Program-made: the position numbers and the translations under genes
Shown here: in pieces, positions 25,150 through 33,958 of the stretch
How positions within the stretch are numbered: position 1 is the first letter of the stretch
How the letters are laid out: every line of letters starts with the position of its first letter
Notes under the pieces: model-generated
Told to the model about the DNA's origin: nothing
The model's database searches: none
What the model saw: the letters and a program-made list of their open reading frames with translations, nothing else
Source of the DNA: Larkinella insperata
Lineage (GTDB): Bacteria > Bacteroidota > Bacteroidia > Cytophagales > Spirosomataceae
Length of the DNA stretch: 64,000 nt
Assembly (NCBI RefSeq): GCF_026248825.1
Contig: NZ_CP110973.1
Location: forward strand, 992,001-1,056,000
Direction: 5' to 3'

Positions 25150-26883
25150 TTACTGCTCAGCGCCTACCGTCGCCTTTATATCTTTCAAATATAACTGCAA
25201 CGATTTATTCCCGTTATAATTATTCTCCTCAATCTGGTAACAGATCGAAAATGGCTTGTCGCGCTGGAGAAAGAGCGCGTGGTGGGCCATGTTGAAACCG
25301 ATGGCGGTGAATCGTTTGTAGGAACCGGCCTGCTGCACGGTCATTTTCAAGTGTTTCTCCTTCATAATGTACGGTTCTCCGACCAGGTAAACATCGCTGG
25401 TGGAAAAAACGGGCGCCATGTTTTGGGGGCCAAACGGCGACATTTGTTTGAGAACGTTGTAAAATTTCTGGTCGATCGCATCCAGATCCAGCTCCATGTC
25501 AATTTCAATCATCGGAATAAGCTGTTCCTCCTGAATGCGCCGGGTTACCACTTCCTCAAACTTCTGCTGAAACGCTTTGATATTCTCCAGTTTAAGCGTC
25601 AAACCAGCCGCGAACGTATGTCCGCCAAACTGTTCAAGCAATTCGGCGCACTCTTCAATGGCTTCGTAGACGTCGAAACCCGGCACCGACCGTGCCGAGC
25701 CAGCCGCCCGGTTGTGCGATTCGGTCAGAATGATTGTTGGCCGGTGGTATTTCTCGATGCAACGCGATGCAACTATACCGATCACGCCTTTGTGCCAGGT
25801 ATTGTTGAACAGTACCGTGCTCTTGGCATTGAGCAGCCATTCATCACTCTGAATCATGGCCAGAGCCTGCTCGGTGATGCTGGTGTCGTACTGCCGACGG
25901 CTGTTGTTGTGTTCGTTGATTTCAAACGCAAAATCACTGGCCTCCTGCTCGGTTTCGGCCAGCAACAGTTGTACGGCGGCTTTGGCGTGCTTGATCCGGC
26001 CAGCGGCATTGATTCGCGGCCCTAACCCGAACACCACATTGGTGATATCCAGCGTGGAACTGAACCCAGCCACTTTAATCAGCGCCTGCACCCCAAAACC
26101 GGGCGAAGAATTTAGTTTTTTCAAACCGTAATACGCCAGAACGCGGTTTTCACCCGTAATCGGCACAATATCCGATGCGATGCTGATGGCTAATAAATCC
26201 AGGTAATCATATAACTGTTCGAGCGGAATTCCTCTGAACAGGCAAAGGGCCTGCAAGAGCTTAAAACCGACGCCACAACCCGTCAGATCCTTGCAGGGAT
26301 ATTCACAATCCGAGCGTTTCGGATCAAGCACGGCAACGGCTCTGGGAATTTCAGCCCCGGGCCGGTGGTGATCGCAGATAATGAATTCGATGCCTTTTTC
26401 CCAGGCTTCATCGACGCGCTCCACGGATTTTATTCCGCAGTCAAGACTAACAATCAGCGAGAACCCGTTTTCTGCGGCCCATTCGATGCCCTGTGTTGAA
26501 ATCCCGTACCCTTCTTTGTACCGATCAGGAATGTAATAATCCAGCTCAGCGTGGATGGTTTTCATGAAACCGTAGAATAAGGCAACCGACGTGGTGCCGT
26601 CTACGTCATAATCACCATAAACCAGGATTTTCTCCCCCCGGACCATTGCCATCTGCAGCCGTTGCACCGCCTTGTCCATATCTTTCATCAGAAAAGGATC
26701 GTGAAGATGCGGAAATTCGGGGCGGAAATACGTCCGGGCCTGGTCGAAGTTGTATACACCCCGTTGCACCAGCAGCATGGCCATAAACGGGCTTACCTTC
26801 AGGTCACGGGTCAGGCTTTCCACAGCCAGTAACTCCTCGGGCGACTCCGGTATCGGCCGGTATATCCAGCGTTTCTCACTCAT
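25150..26883 (-). CDS. recJ: Single-stranded-DNA-specific exonuclease RecJ
   Basis: 577 residues from the ATG at 26883, preferred to an upstream in-frame ATG because SEKRWIYRPIPE is the usual opening. RecJ degrades single-stranded DNA 5' to 3' in recombination and repair. DHH-family metal motifs are intact: YGDYDVDGTTS (89-99), SLDCGI, the CDHHRPG motif near 160, and in the DHHA1 domain GHTFAAGLTL preceded by RSVPGFDVYEA; the OB domain closes the protein. It is the first gene of recJ-lptB-cupin. Confidence 0.94.
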   Translation of the reverse strand: MSEKRWIYRPIPESPEELLAVESLTRDLKVSPFMAMLLVQRGVYNFDQARTYFRPEFPHLHDPFLMKDMDKAVQRLQMAMVRGEKILVYGDYDVDGTTSVALFYGFMKTIHAELDYYIPDRYKEGYGISTQGIEWAAENGFSLIVSLDCGIKSVERVDEAWEKGIEFIICDHHRPGAEIPRAVAVLDPKRSDCEYPCKDLTGCGVGFKLLQALCLFRGIPLEQLYDYLDLLAISIASDIVPITGENRVLAYYGLKKLNSSPGFGVQALIKVAGFSSTLDITNVVFGLGPRINAAGRIKHAKAAVQLLLAETEQEASDFAFEINEHNNSRRQYDTSITEQALAMIQSDEWLLNAKSTVLFNNTWHKGVIGIVASRCIEKYHRPTIILTESHNRAAGSARSVPGFDVYEAIEECAELLEQFGGHTFAAGLTLKLENIKAFQQKFEEVVTRRIQEEQLIPMIEIDMELDLDAIDQKFYNVLKQMSPFGPQNMAPVFSTSDVYLVGEPYIMKEKHLKMTVQQAGSYKRFTAIGFNMAHHALFLQRDKPFSICYQIEENNYNGNKSLQLYLKDIKATVGAEQ

Positions 26884-27054
26884 ACTGCAAGTTAAAAAAG
26901 AAAAAGGTAGTACGAAACAGAAAACCTGCAAGCTCCGGCCAACGGCTCCAACCGGAACGCTCCGCTTCCCTTACCCATCAACTAAAAAATGACGAGTCCG
27001 TGTTCCCGTTATCAGGAGAGGAAAACAAATAATTTATCATTTTGTACAAGCAAT

Positions 27055-28209
27055 TTACTTAACCAATATTCGAACAGATTCATGCCCTTTTGCATGGAGC
27101 AAATAAAAGCCAGACTTCAAAGGCGCGGAGGGTTCCAGGGTGATCTGTCCGGTGTTTTTTTGGATTACCCGAAAGTCAATCGGATAGCCGCTCAAATCCG
27201 TTAGTCGCAGCGCCGAAGGCTCGATTTCATTCATTTGAACCCCAATGGAGCGCCCGTCGGCGGGGTTGGGATAAACCGAGAGCGCGGACAATCGTTCGTC
27301 GTGCCGGACAGCAATGATTTTAGAATAGTGTCTGGTTCCATCTTTATCGACCTGCTGCAACCGGTAATAATTGGTCGTCTGATGGGATTGATCATCCACA
27401 AAAGAATATAACTGGCGCCGACTGACATCACCAAAGGCCGTTACCCGGCCAATGGGGGTGAATTCGGTTACGTCCAGGCTGTGTTCGACAATAAAATGGC
27501 TTGCGTTGCGCTCCGATGTGGTTTCCCACAAGAGTTGAATAACACTGCGAATGGGTTTTGCCCGAAAATTCGCTAATTCAACCGGCAGCACCACCCCCGC
27601 CCACTCCATATCACCGATGGTAAAGCCCTGCGGGTTGGGATCAGGACCGGCTAACGGACCATTTCCGTAAACAATCGTCACATTTTTCACTTTGTCGGGA
27701 AAACGCACTTTGTTGACATCCGACCGGGTGCTGGAAGTGGCCAGAATTTCGTTCCCGTTGACGCTATAGCCGGCTCCGGCCGGAATGACAGGCATTACGG
27801 TATTTCCGGCTTCGTCTGTTGCAAGAATGATAATCTTGTCCTGATAGTTATGATCCTTGTTGGTGAAATCGGTTTTGTACTGAAGAGCAAGCAGCGAAAA
27901 CTCCAGACCCATGACCGGGTCCCCGAAGGTGAAGCTGTAATTTTTGGTTTCACTCACACTGTTGAAGTTGACGCTGGGAGTATTCAAACCCGTTCCCGCC
28001 CGGCGTGGGGATAAATTCGAAAACAAACCGGGACCCGTGATGCTGATGTCCACATTGACCGCTGGCGTACCAATACTGACGTACGAATGCGACGTGGCCC
28101 CGTCTGGATAAAGCGGGGCCGTGGTATTAAAATCCAGATCCTGTCCCAGGGAATATGTACAACTCAACAAGGCTACCAGCCCGGCAAAAAGTAGAGAACG
28201 GCAGTGCAT
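27055..28209 (-). CDS. Secreted protein with T9SS type A sorting domain
   Basis: 384 residues with a signal peptide (cleavage near SLG-Q23). The middle has beta-sandwich character without a recognised enzyme family (SYVSIGTPAVNVDISITGPG, NVTIVYGNGPLAGPDPNPQGFTIGD). Around 215-305 lies a fibronectin III-like segment common just before sorting tails (VELANFRAKPIRSVIQLLWETTSE, NYYRLQQVDKDGTRHYSK). The C-terminal sorting domain begins at LSVYPNPADG and ends KGHESVRILVK. Surface display or release by the type IX system is inferred; the binding target is unknown. Confidence 0.82.
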   Translation of the reverse strand: MHCRSLLFAGLVALLSCTYSLGQDLDFNTTAPLYPDGATSHSYVSIGTPAVNVDISITGPGLFSNLSPRRAGTGLNTPSVNFNSVSETKNYSFTFGDPVMGLEFSLLALQYKTDFTNKDHNYQDKIIILATDEAGNTVMPVIPAGAGYSVNGNEILATSSTRSDVNKVRFPDKVKNVTIVYGNGPLAGPDPNPQGFTIGDMEWAGVVLPVELANFRAKPIRSVIQLLWETTSERNASHFIVEHSLDVTEFTPIGRVTAFGDVSRRQLYSFVDDQSHQTTNYYRLQQVDKDGTRHYSKIIAVRHDERLSALSVYPNPADGRSIGVQMNEIEPSALRLTDLSGYPIDFRVIQKNTGQITLEPSAPLKSGFYLLHAKGHESVRILVK

Positions 28210-28212
28210 ACG

Positions 28213-28248
28213 TTACGGTAAGATGGTGTGAATAATTTTTTACCGTAA
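28213..28248. promoter_or_regulatory. 9-bp inverted repeat upstream of the T9SS protein gene
   Basis: TTACGGTAA at 28213-28221 and its reverse complement TTACCGTAA at 28240-28248, with an 18-bp spacer, lie directly before the start codon at 28209. Centre-to-centre distance is 27 bp. It may be an operator or a 5' leader hairpin that covers the ribosome binding region. Confidence 0.4.
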
Positions 28249-28280
28249 GACAGGCAACTCTCTAAAAGTCACAGGGTAGC

Positions 28281-29117
28281 TCAAACAAATTGCTTGGCTT
28301 CCTGCCAGTAAACTTCCATTTCGTCGAGCGTCATGTCTTTAAGCTGTTTGCCGTTTTTTCGGGCCTGCTCTTCCAGGTATTGAAAACGCCGGATAAACTT
28401 TTTGTTGGTGCGCTCCAGAGCCGTCTCGGGATTGATATCGATAAAGCGGGCGTAGTTGACCAGCGAAAACAGCACATCGCCGAACTCTTTCTCCGCCCGC
28501 TCGGCATCGATTTTCTCGTCGGTTTCGGCATTGAACTCCGCCTTAAATTCCTGCATTTCTTCCTCCACTTTTTCCCAGACCTGTTGTTTTTCCTCCCAGT
28601 CGAACCCCGCCCCCCGCGCTTTTTCCTGAATCCGCATCGCTTTCACCAAAGCGGGCAGCGAACCCGGTACCCCGGCCAAGACGGATTTGTTGCCTTCCTT
28701 GAGTTTCAACTGCTCCCAGTTCTGCTTCACTTTCTCCTCCGTATCGGCCACCGCGTCGCCGTAAATGTGGGGATGGCGGGCAATCAGTTTGTCACAGACT
28801 CCGTTCAGCACATCGGCGATATCAAAAGTGGCGCCCGACTGCGGCTCGGAAGCAATCCGGGCGTAAAAAACCAGGTGCAGCATCACGTCGCCCAGCTCCT
28901 TCCGGATTTCGGGCAGATCCTTCTCCAGAATAGCGTCCGAAAGTTCGTAGGTTTCTTCGATCGTCAGGTGGCGCAGGCTGTCCATAGTTTGCTTGCGGTC
29001 CCAGGGGCACTGTTCGCGCAGTTCATCCATGATGGTCAGCAGGCGGTCGAAGGCCAGCAGTTGCTCCTGCCGCCGGGCGGGCATCGTTTCCAGTTGTTGA
29101 TTCAGGTTGGTTTGCAT
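28281..29117 (-). CDS. mazG: Nucleoside triphosphate pyrophosphohydrolase
   Basis: 278 residues with the two tandem MazG domains of the full-length enzyme. It hydrolyses NTPs to NMP and pyrophosphate and helps clear aberrant nucleotides. The first domain shows CPWDRKQTMDSLRHLTIEETYELSDAI with EELGD-type metal ligands as IRKELGDVMLHLVFYA; the second has EVEEEMQEFKAEF and EKEFGDVLFSLVNYARF. It is transcribed alone, convergent on the T9SS gene side and divergent from the DUF1361 gene. Confidence 0.93.
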   Translation of the reverse strand: MQTNLNQQLETMPARRQEQLLAFDRLLTIMDELREQCPWDRKQTMDSLRHLTIEETYELSDAILEKDLPEIRKELGDVMLHLVFYARIASEPQSGATFDIADVLNGVCDKLIARHPHIYGDAVADTEEKVKQNWEQLKLKEGNKSVLAGVPGSLPALVKAMRIQEKARGAGFDWEEKQQVWEKVEEEMQEFKAEFNAETDEKIDAERAEKEFGDVLFSLVNYARFIDINPETALERTNKKFIRRFQYLEEQARKNGKQLKDMTLDEMEVYWQEAKQFV

Positions 29118-29291
29118 CAGACGTCTTTTTTACAAAGTTACCACGTTTGAACCACCCCAAAAAGCATTTGATTGGAACGCCATCAAATAGAAACGCAACG
29201 GTCGGCCAACCGCTTCCTAAATATTTTCGACCATCTGCTTGTTCCGCACCTTTTCCCTTCGCTACTTTGCAACTCAAAGTTCTTTTACGCC

Positions 29292-29957
29292 ATGCTAAAT
29301 AAATTACTTGCCGTTTACCGCTCCGGCGAAGGCCTGCGGCTGCTCATTCTGCTATCGGTCATGAGTATGGCCCTGGTTGTTGTCCGGCTGAACCCGTGGT
29401 ACATCAAGATGTTGAGCTGGAATTTATTTCTGGCCTGGATTCCGCTCATCGTCGCCCTGTCGCTGCGCGAAGGTCTGGAAAACCGACGCCTGTCCAACTG
29501 GGTCTTGTGGCCGGGTTTGGCGCTCTGGTTGTTATTCCTGCCGAATTCTCCGTATATTATCACCGATCTGTTTCACGTCCGGCGGGTTCCTGAGGAAACG
29601 CTCTGGTTCGACACCATGATGTTCTTCATGTGCGCCCTCACGGGGCTGCTGGCGGGCCTGTACTCTCAGGTGCTGGTGCACCGGATTCTTAATCAGCGCC
29701 TGGGACGTACCCGGACGTGGATCGTCATGATCGGATGCCTGATCCTGACCAGCTTCGGCGTCTATCTGGGTCGTTATATCCGGCTCAATAGCTGGGATTT
29801 GTTCACCGATCCGCTGGAATTGGCGCAACTGGTCACCCAAAGTCTGTTCAATCCTTTTGCATTGAAACTTACTCTTTCGTATACTTTCGCGTTGGTGACA
29901 CTCTATACCGGTTTCACCCAGTACGTTCAACGCCGTACGCATGAGTCGCTGGATTGA
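29292..29957 (+). CDS. DUF1361 membrane protein
   Basis: 221 residues from the ATG at 29292; an earlier TTG in frame is less likely. Six or so hydrophobic segments are seen (LLILLSVMSMALVVVRL, LFLAWIPLIVALSL, LVLWPGLALWLLFLPNSPY, MMFFMCALTGLLAGLYS, WIVMIGCLILTSFGVYLG, LTLSYTFALVTLYTG). The phrase FLPNSPYIITDLFHV and the GVYLGRYIRLNSWD motif identify the DUF1361 family, of unknown function. It overlaps dgkA by 17 bp, so the two are co-translated. Confidence 0.85.
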   Translation: MLNKLLAVYRSGEGLRLLILLSVMSMALVVVRLNPWYIKMLSWNLFLAWIPLIVALSLREGLENRRLSNWVLWPGLALWLLFLPNSPYIITDLFHVRRVPEETLWFDTMMFFMCALTGLLAGLYSQVLVHRILNQRLGRTRTWIVMIGCLILTSFGVYLGRYIRLNSWDLFTDPLELAQLVTQSLFNPFALKLTLSYTFALVTLYTGFTQYVQRRTHESLD

Positions 29958-30333
29958 CGTTCGGAAAAATTTGCGAAGCTTTCGGTTTGCCGCCGACGGT
30001 ATCATCGCTCTGTTCCGATTCGAGAATAATGCTAAAATTCACCTGCTGGCGGCTCTGGCTGTTGCTGTAGCCGGTTTCTGGCTTCGGCTGGACCGGATCG
30101 AGTGGGCGCTGATCCTGACGCAGGTTGCTCTGGTGTGGGCGGCAGAAGCCTTCAATACGGCCATCGAAAAACTCGCCGACGTGGTTTCGCCGGAACGCCA
30201 TCCGCAAATCAAAGCCGTCAAGGATTTATCCGCGGGGGCCGTGCTGTTGGTGGTGATGCTGGCCGTCGTTGTCGGTATATTGATTTTTGGTACGAAATTA
30301 TTAGCGTGGTTAGAACGGATCGGATGGTTTTGA
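29941..30333 (+). CDS. dgkA: Diacylglycerol kinase family protein (DgkA-like, possibly undecaprenol kinase)
   Basis: 130 residues, three membrane helices. The active-site signature EAFNTAIEKLADVVSPE (about 76-92) with Glu and Asn is intact, as is the N-terminal FAADGIIALFRFENNAKIH segment. These integral kinases phosphorylate diacylglycerol or undecaprenol at the inner membrane; which substrate is used cannot be decided from sequence. The start lies inside the end of the DUF1361 gene. Confidence 0.9.
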   Translation: MSRWIDVRKNLRSFRFAADGIIALFRFENNAKIHLLAALAVAVAGFWLRLDRIEWALILTQVALVWAAEAFNTAIEKLADVVSPERHPQIKAVKDLSAGAVLLVVMLAVVVGILIFGTKLLAWLERIGWF

Positions 30334-30437
30334 ACGAAAAGAATGGCCGTACTTTTAGCCTTTTATCGTAAAAATTATCCAACTAGTAACCCGGAGAAAG
30401 TATAACAAACCATCTTTACCATTCAATTTCCTTTTCG

Positions 30438-31091
30438 ATGTCCGAATCGCACGAACATTTACAAACCCTGACGGAAATCCGGAGCCTGATGGAACGCTCC
30501 TCAAAGTTTCTGTCGTTAAGTGGACTATCGGGGGTTTCAGCGGGAATTGTGGCCCTTCTGGGTGCCGGAGCAGCGTATGTAAGGCTGCAGAATAATCACC
30601 TGACACTGCTCAGCTACGAACGCATAAGCCGGCTCAATGGTCCGGCGCGTCAGGAAATGGTTGATTTTCTGATCCTGGACGGAACCGCCGTTCTGGTGAT
30701 GGCGCTGCTGCTGGGCATCTTTTTTACGGTTCGCAAAGCCCGGCGCCAGGGACAGAGCGTCTGGAATAGCACCTCGAAACGATTACTCTGGGCATTGATG
30801 GTTCCGCTGGTAGCGGGTGGTATTTTTTGCCTGGCTCTAATCCGGTTCAACCTGATCTGGCTGACGTTTCCGGCAACGCTCATTTTTTACGGAATGGCCC
30901 TTTGCAGCGGCAGCAAGTACACCGTCCGCGACGTTGAATACCTCGGTTTATCGGAAATTCTGCTGGGTCTGCTGGCGCTGTTCTGGACCGGCTATTCCCT
31001 GTTGACGTGGGCCGTCGGATTTGGCCTGCTGCACATTATTTACGGTACTGTGATGTACCTCAAGTATGAACGAGACGAACGAAAGCGCTAA
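30438..31091 (+). CDS. Membrane protein co-encoded with a winged-helix regulator
   Basis: 217 residues with about five hydrophobic stretches (SGLSGVSAGIVALLGAGAAYV, ILDGTAVLVMALLLGIFFTV, LLWALMVPLVAGGIFCLALI, LIWLTFPATLIFYGMAL, LLGLLALFWTGYSLLTWAVG). The N-terminus is soluble (SESHEHLQTLTEIRSLMER). No family of known function recognised. Its stop overlaps the regulator start as TAATG, a coupling often seen for a membrane protein and the regulator that controls it. Confidence 0.75.
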   Translation: MSESHEHLQTLTEIRSLMERSSKFLSLSGLSGVSAGIVALLGAGAAYVRLQNNHLTLLSYERISRLNGPARQEMVDFLILDGTAVLVMALLLGIFFTVRKARRQGQSVWNSTSKRLLWALMVPLVAGGIFCLALIRFNLIWLTFPATLIFYGMALCSGSKYTVRDVEYLGLSEILLGLLALFWTGYSLLTWAVGFGLLHIIYGTVMYLKYERDERKR

Positions 31092-31390
31092 TGCGAGAGT
31101 TCCTGATAGGTTTTAATAAAGCGTTTGAAAGTAAAGCCCGATTGGGAATCATGTCGGTTTTGATTGTGAATGAAACCCTGAGTTTCAACTCCCTCAAAGA
31201 ACTGCTGGACATGACCGATGGGAATCTGGCGACACACCTGCGTGCGCTGGAGGAGCAGGGCTATGTCTCAGTAAAAAAACAATTTGTAGGCCGCAAGCCC
31301 AACACAACGTATTCGGCCACCCCCACCGGTCGCCAGGCTTTTACCGAGCACCTCAACGCCCTGGAAGACTTTATTCGTGGCTCCGTTTAA
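31091..31390 (+). CDS. Winged-helix transcriptional regulator (HTH_34/ArsR-like)
   Basis: 99 residues, all of them the DNA-binding domain: FESKARLGIMSVLIVNETLSFNSLKELLDMTDGNLATHLRALEEQGYVSVKKQFVGRKPNTTYSATPTGRQAFTEH is the standard helix-turn-helix plus wing of the short transcriptional-repressor family. No ligand-binding domain or metal-binding Cys/His set is seen. It is translationally coupled (TAATG) to the membrane protein before it, and ends at a terminator. Confidence 0.87.
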   Translation: MREFLIGFNKAFESKARLGIMSVLIVNETLSFNSLKELLDMTDGNLATHLRALEEQGYVSVKKQFVGRKPNTTYSATPTGRQAFTEHLNALEDFIRGSV

Positions 31391-31394
31391 ACGA

Positions 31395-31460
31395 AAAAGA
31401 CCTGCAACCCGATCGCCATTGAGCCGCCGAAGCGGAACGGTTTCAGAGTACAGGTCTTTT
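31395..31460. terminator. Bidirectional terminator
   Basis: AAAAGACCTG (31395-31404) pairs with CAGGTCTTTT (31451-31460), with the A-run and T-run serving both strands. It sits between convergent genes. Confidence 0.6.
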
Positions 31461-31504
31461 CCAGGTACGGTTAAATCCAGAAACCGTCCGCGCGTTTGCC
31501 GGAC

Positions 31505-31897
31505 TCAGAACAGATTCTGAATCTCTACCCGGCGCTGGAAATGCTGCCCGTCTTTGAACGGCAGATGAACCAGCACATGGCCTTCTTCCTGGGTAGCCTC
31601 GATATGCTCAGCATCAACAAAATCCGGGATATCAATAACCCTCAAAAACATCGGTACAGCCAGACTTTGACCTTCCGACACGTTTTTTTGTTGAAGTAAT
31701 GTATATAAAACCAGTTTTTTCCCGTCGATCAACACGTTAAACGCATCCGGACCAACGCCGGGCGCGGATAACTTAATTACCAACCGGTCTGATTCCTGCT
31801 CGGTTTCCATACGGGTCATGCTCGATCCACCATACAGAGTATTCAGTAAATCAAACTGTCCTCCCATTCCCTGCAGTGTATTTTCTATCGGTTTCAT
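31505..31897 (-). CDS. Hsp20/alpha-crystallin-like small protein
   Basis: 130 residues. From about 30 onward the protein has the beta-sandwich pattern of small heat-shock proteins: METEQESDRLVIKLSAPGVG, FNVLIDGKKLVLYTL, MFLRVIDIPDFVDAEHIEATQEEGHVLVHLPFK, closing with RRVEIQNLF. The normal A-x-x-x-n-G-v-L signature is replaced by ATQEEGHVLVHL, still close. The C-terminal IxI anchor is not obvious. Chaperone activity is therefore inferred from fold and is less certain than the fold. Confidence 0.72.
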   Translation of the reverse strand: MKPIENTLQGMGGQFDLLNTLYGGSSMTRMETEQESDRLVIKLSAPGVGPDAFNVLIDGKKLVLYTLLQQKNVSEGQSLAVPMFLRVIDIPDFVDAEHIEATQEEGHVLVHLPFKDGQHFQRRVEIQNLF

Positions 31898-32083
31898 AAG
31901 CGTACTTATTGGTTGTATGGTTACTGTTGTTCAAATTGCGTACCTAACTTGTAATATCTCCTTTTAACGCCATATTGGCCGGCGATATCGCACCCAGCTA
32001 AAAAAGGCTGCCAATTGGGCAGTAATTTGCTATTTAACGCAAATAATCCTGATTTTTAAGCCGGAAAAATGATAAAATAATCT

Positions 32084-32854
32084 ATGATTTGGCTAATTGC
32101 CGCTTTTGTGAGTGTGTATGTGGTGTGGCGTTTTTTCCGCACTGGCAGCGGTATACCTGTGTTAATGTTCCACAAAATTGATCCAGAATTACAAGACGCC
32201 TTAACCGTTTCAGCCCCCCAATTCGAGCAGCAGTTGCAGTGGCTTCAAGACCATAACTACCAGACCATTACGCTCGAACACTTTGCAACTTCGCTTCACC
32301 AGCGAAAATCATTGCCCGACCGATCGGTGCTGATCACGTTCGACGATGCTTACCTCAACAACCTGACTCACGCGCTACCGATTCTGCAACGGTTTGGAAT
32401 GAGTGCCGTGCTGTTTGTGCCAACGGCTTTTGTTGGCCGCTGCAACGAATGGGACGGCTGCACCGATCCGCTCATGAGCATCGACCAGCTCCGGCAATTA
32501 CTTCCTACGTTTGAACTGGCGTTGCATTCACACCGGCATTTAAATTACAAACACCAAACTGCTGCGGTTATTCAGGCGGATTTGACGGAAAACATAGCGG
32601 CTTTCGATGCCCTCCACCTGCCCTACACCCGGGCTTTCGCCTACCCGTATGGGGGTCGCCCGAAAGACGCAGCTACCAAACAGGCCATGCAGCAGGCAAT
32701 GGAGCAGTTACGCATCGAAATGGCCTTCCGGATCGGCAACCGCCTGAACCGTTTGCCGACGAGCAACCGCTTCGAACTGCAACGGCTGGACATTCGCGGT
32801 ACCGATTCCATGGCTCAATTTGCGCGGAAAGTACGGTTTGGCAAACTACTCTAA
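32084..32854 (+). CDS. Polysaccharide deacetylase family protein
   Basis: 256 residues. An N-terminal membrane anchor (about 2-17) is followed by a NodB-type deacetylase domain: motif 1 is ITFDDAY (84-90, Asp87 and Asp88), motif 2 is LHSHRH with the metal His pair, and AFAYPYGGRPKDA is motif 3. It would remove acetyl groups from a cell-surface glycan. Three bases separate it from the glycosyltransferase gene, so the two likely modify or build the same polysaccharide. Confidence 0.86.
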   Translation: MIWLIAAFVSVYVVWRFFRTGSGIPVLMFHKIDPELQDALTVSAPQFEQQLQWLQDHNYQTITLEHFATSLHQRKSLPDRSVLITFDDAYLNNLTHALPILQRFGMSAVLFVPTAFVGRCNEWDGCTDPLMSIDQLRQLLPTFELALHSHRHLNYKHQTAAVIQADLTENIAAFDALHLPYTRAFAYPYGGRPKDAATKQAMQQAMEQLRIEMAFRIGNRLNRLPTSNRFELQRLDIRGTDSMAQFARKVRFGKLL

Positions 32855-32857
32855 CGA

Positions 32858-33895
32858 ATGAACATCTTCATCGATACCGAACGATTGCGGGATTTAAACA
32901 GCGGCCTGGGGCAATTCTGTCTGCGGCTGGGGCAGGAACTGGTCCGGCAAAAACCGCCATCGGCCCGGCTTACGTTCCTGGTTCCGAAAGGACAGGAGGG
33001 CGTTTTTGGTTCGAACGTCCAGTATCAAACGGCCGTCTGGTGGCGGAGATGGTACAATCCGGGTAAGCACGACCTCTGTCACCTCACCCACCAGGACTCC
33101 CGGTTCTGGCCCGTGTCCCGGCAAACCCGAACGGTCTTAACGATTCACGACCTGAATTTTCTGGAACGGCCGGATTACGATGACGCCAAAAAGAACCGCC
33201 GCCTGACGGTTGTACAACGCGCGGTCGAACGGGCCTCGGCCCTCACCACCATTTCGGAATACACAGCCTCCGTGGTCCGCCAGCACTTGACCCTGCCGCC
33301 GGTTCCGCTGACGGTTATTTACAACGGTAATTCGCTCCGTCACGACGCTACCCAGCCGCTCGCGATTCCGGGTCCGTTTTTCCTATTCGTCGGCGTCATC
33401 CATCCCAAAAAAAACCTGCACACGTTGCTGCCACTGCTGGAAGCCTTCCCGGAATGGAGGCTGGTCCTGGCCGGTCCTGATGCCCATCCCTACGCGGCCC
33501 ACCTGCGTGAACAGGCACAACGGCTGGAAATTGGCGACCGGCTGGTGATGCCCGGCGCGGTGACGGAGGCCGCCAAAAACTGGCTGTACCAGCACTGCGA
33601 CGGCTTTCTGTTTCCGTCGCTGTCCGAGGGATTTGGGTTGCCAGTGGTTGAGGCCATGAGTTGTGGCAAACCGGTTTTTCTGTCGCGCCTGACAAGCCTG
33701 CCCGAAATTGGTGGGAAAGAAGCGTATTATTTTGAATCGTATGAATCGGAGGAGATGGCCGAAACCGTGTTTGCGGGCCTCAACGACTTCCGGGCCAATC
33801 CGTTCCGGGCCGATCGGCTCCGCCAGCAGGCGGCCCGCTTCAGTTGGGAACGGGCTGCTCAACAATATTGGCAGTTGTATACTGATTTGTTGTAA
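32858..33895 (+). CDS. Glycosyltransferase, GT4 family (GT-B fold)
   Basis: 345 residues. N-terminal and C-terminal Rossmann domains are seen; the donor-binding part has LFVGVIHPKKNLHTLLP and the family motif FLFPSLSEGFGLPVVEAMSCGKPVF with its two glutamates (E-x7-E). Such enzymes transfer sugars from nucleotide donors onto lipid- or protein-linked acceptors on the cytoplasmic face. The acceptor is unknown; linkage to a deacetylase suggests a surface polysaccharide. Confidence 0.9.
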   Translation: MNIFIDTERLRDLNSGLGQFCLRLGQELVRQKPPSARLTFLVPKGQEGVFGSNVQYQTAVWWRRWYNPGKHDLCHLTHQDSRFWPVSRQTRTVLTIHDLNFLERPDYDDAKKNRRLTVVQRAVERASALTTISEYTASVVRQHLTLPPVPLTVIYNGNSLRHDATQPLAIPGPFFLFVGVIHPKKNLHTLLPLLEAFPEWRLVLAGPDAHPYAAHLREQAQRLEIGDRLVMPGAVTEAAKNWLYQHCDGFLFPSLSEGFGLPVVEAMSCGKPVFLSRLTSLPEIGGKEAYYFESYESEEMAETVFAGLNDFRANPFRADRLRQQAARFSWERAAQQYWQLYTDLL

Positions 33896-33924
33896 ACGGG
33901 TTACGGTATTGGATTTACTTTGGC

Positions 33925-33932
33925 TACCTTTG
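33925..33932 (+). promoter_or_regulatory. TAnnTTTG box upstream of aspS
   Basis: TACCTTTG matches the -7 consensus exactly and lies 26 bp before the aspS ATG. No convincing -33 TTTG at 19-21 bp. Confidence 0.45.
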
Positions 33933-33958
33933 CGGCTTATTGAACCATTTTGAAGAGT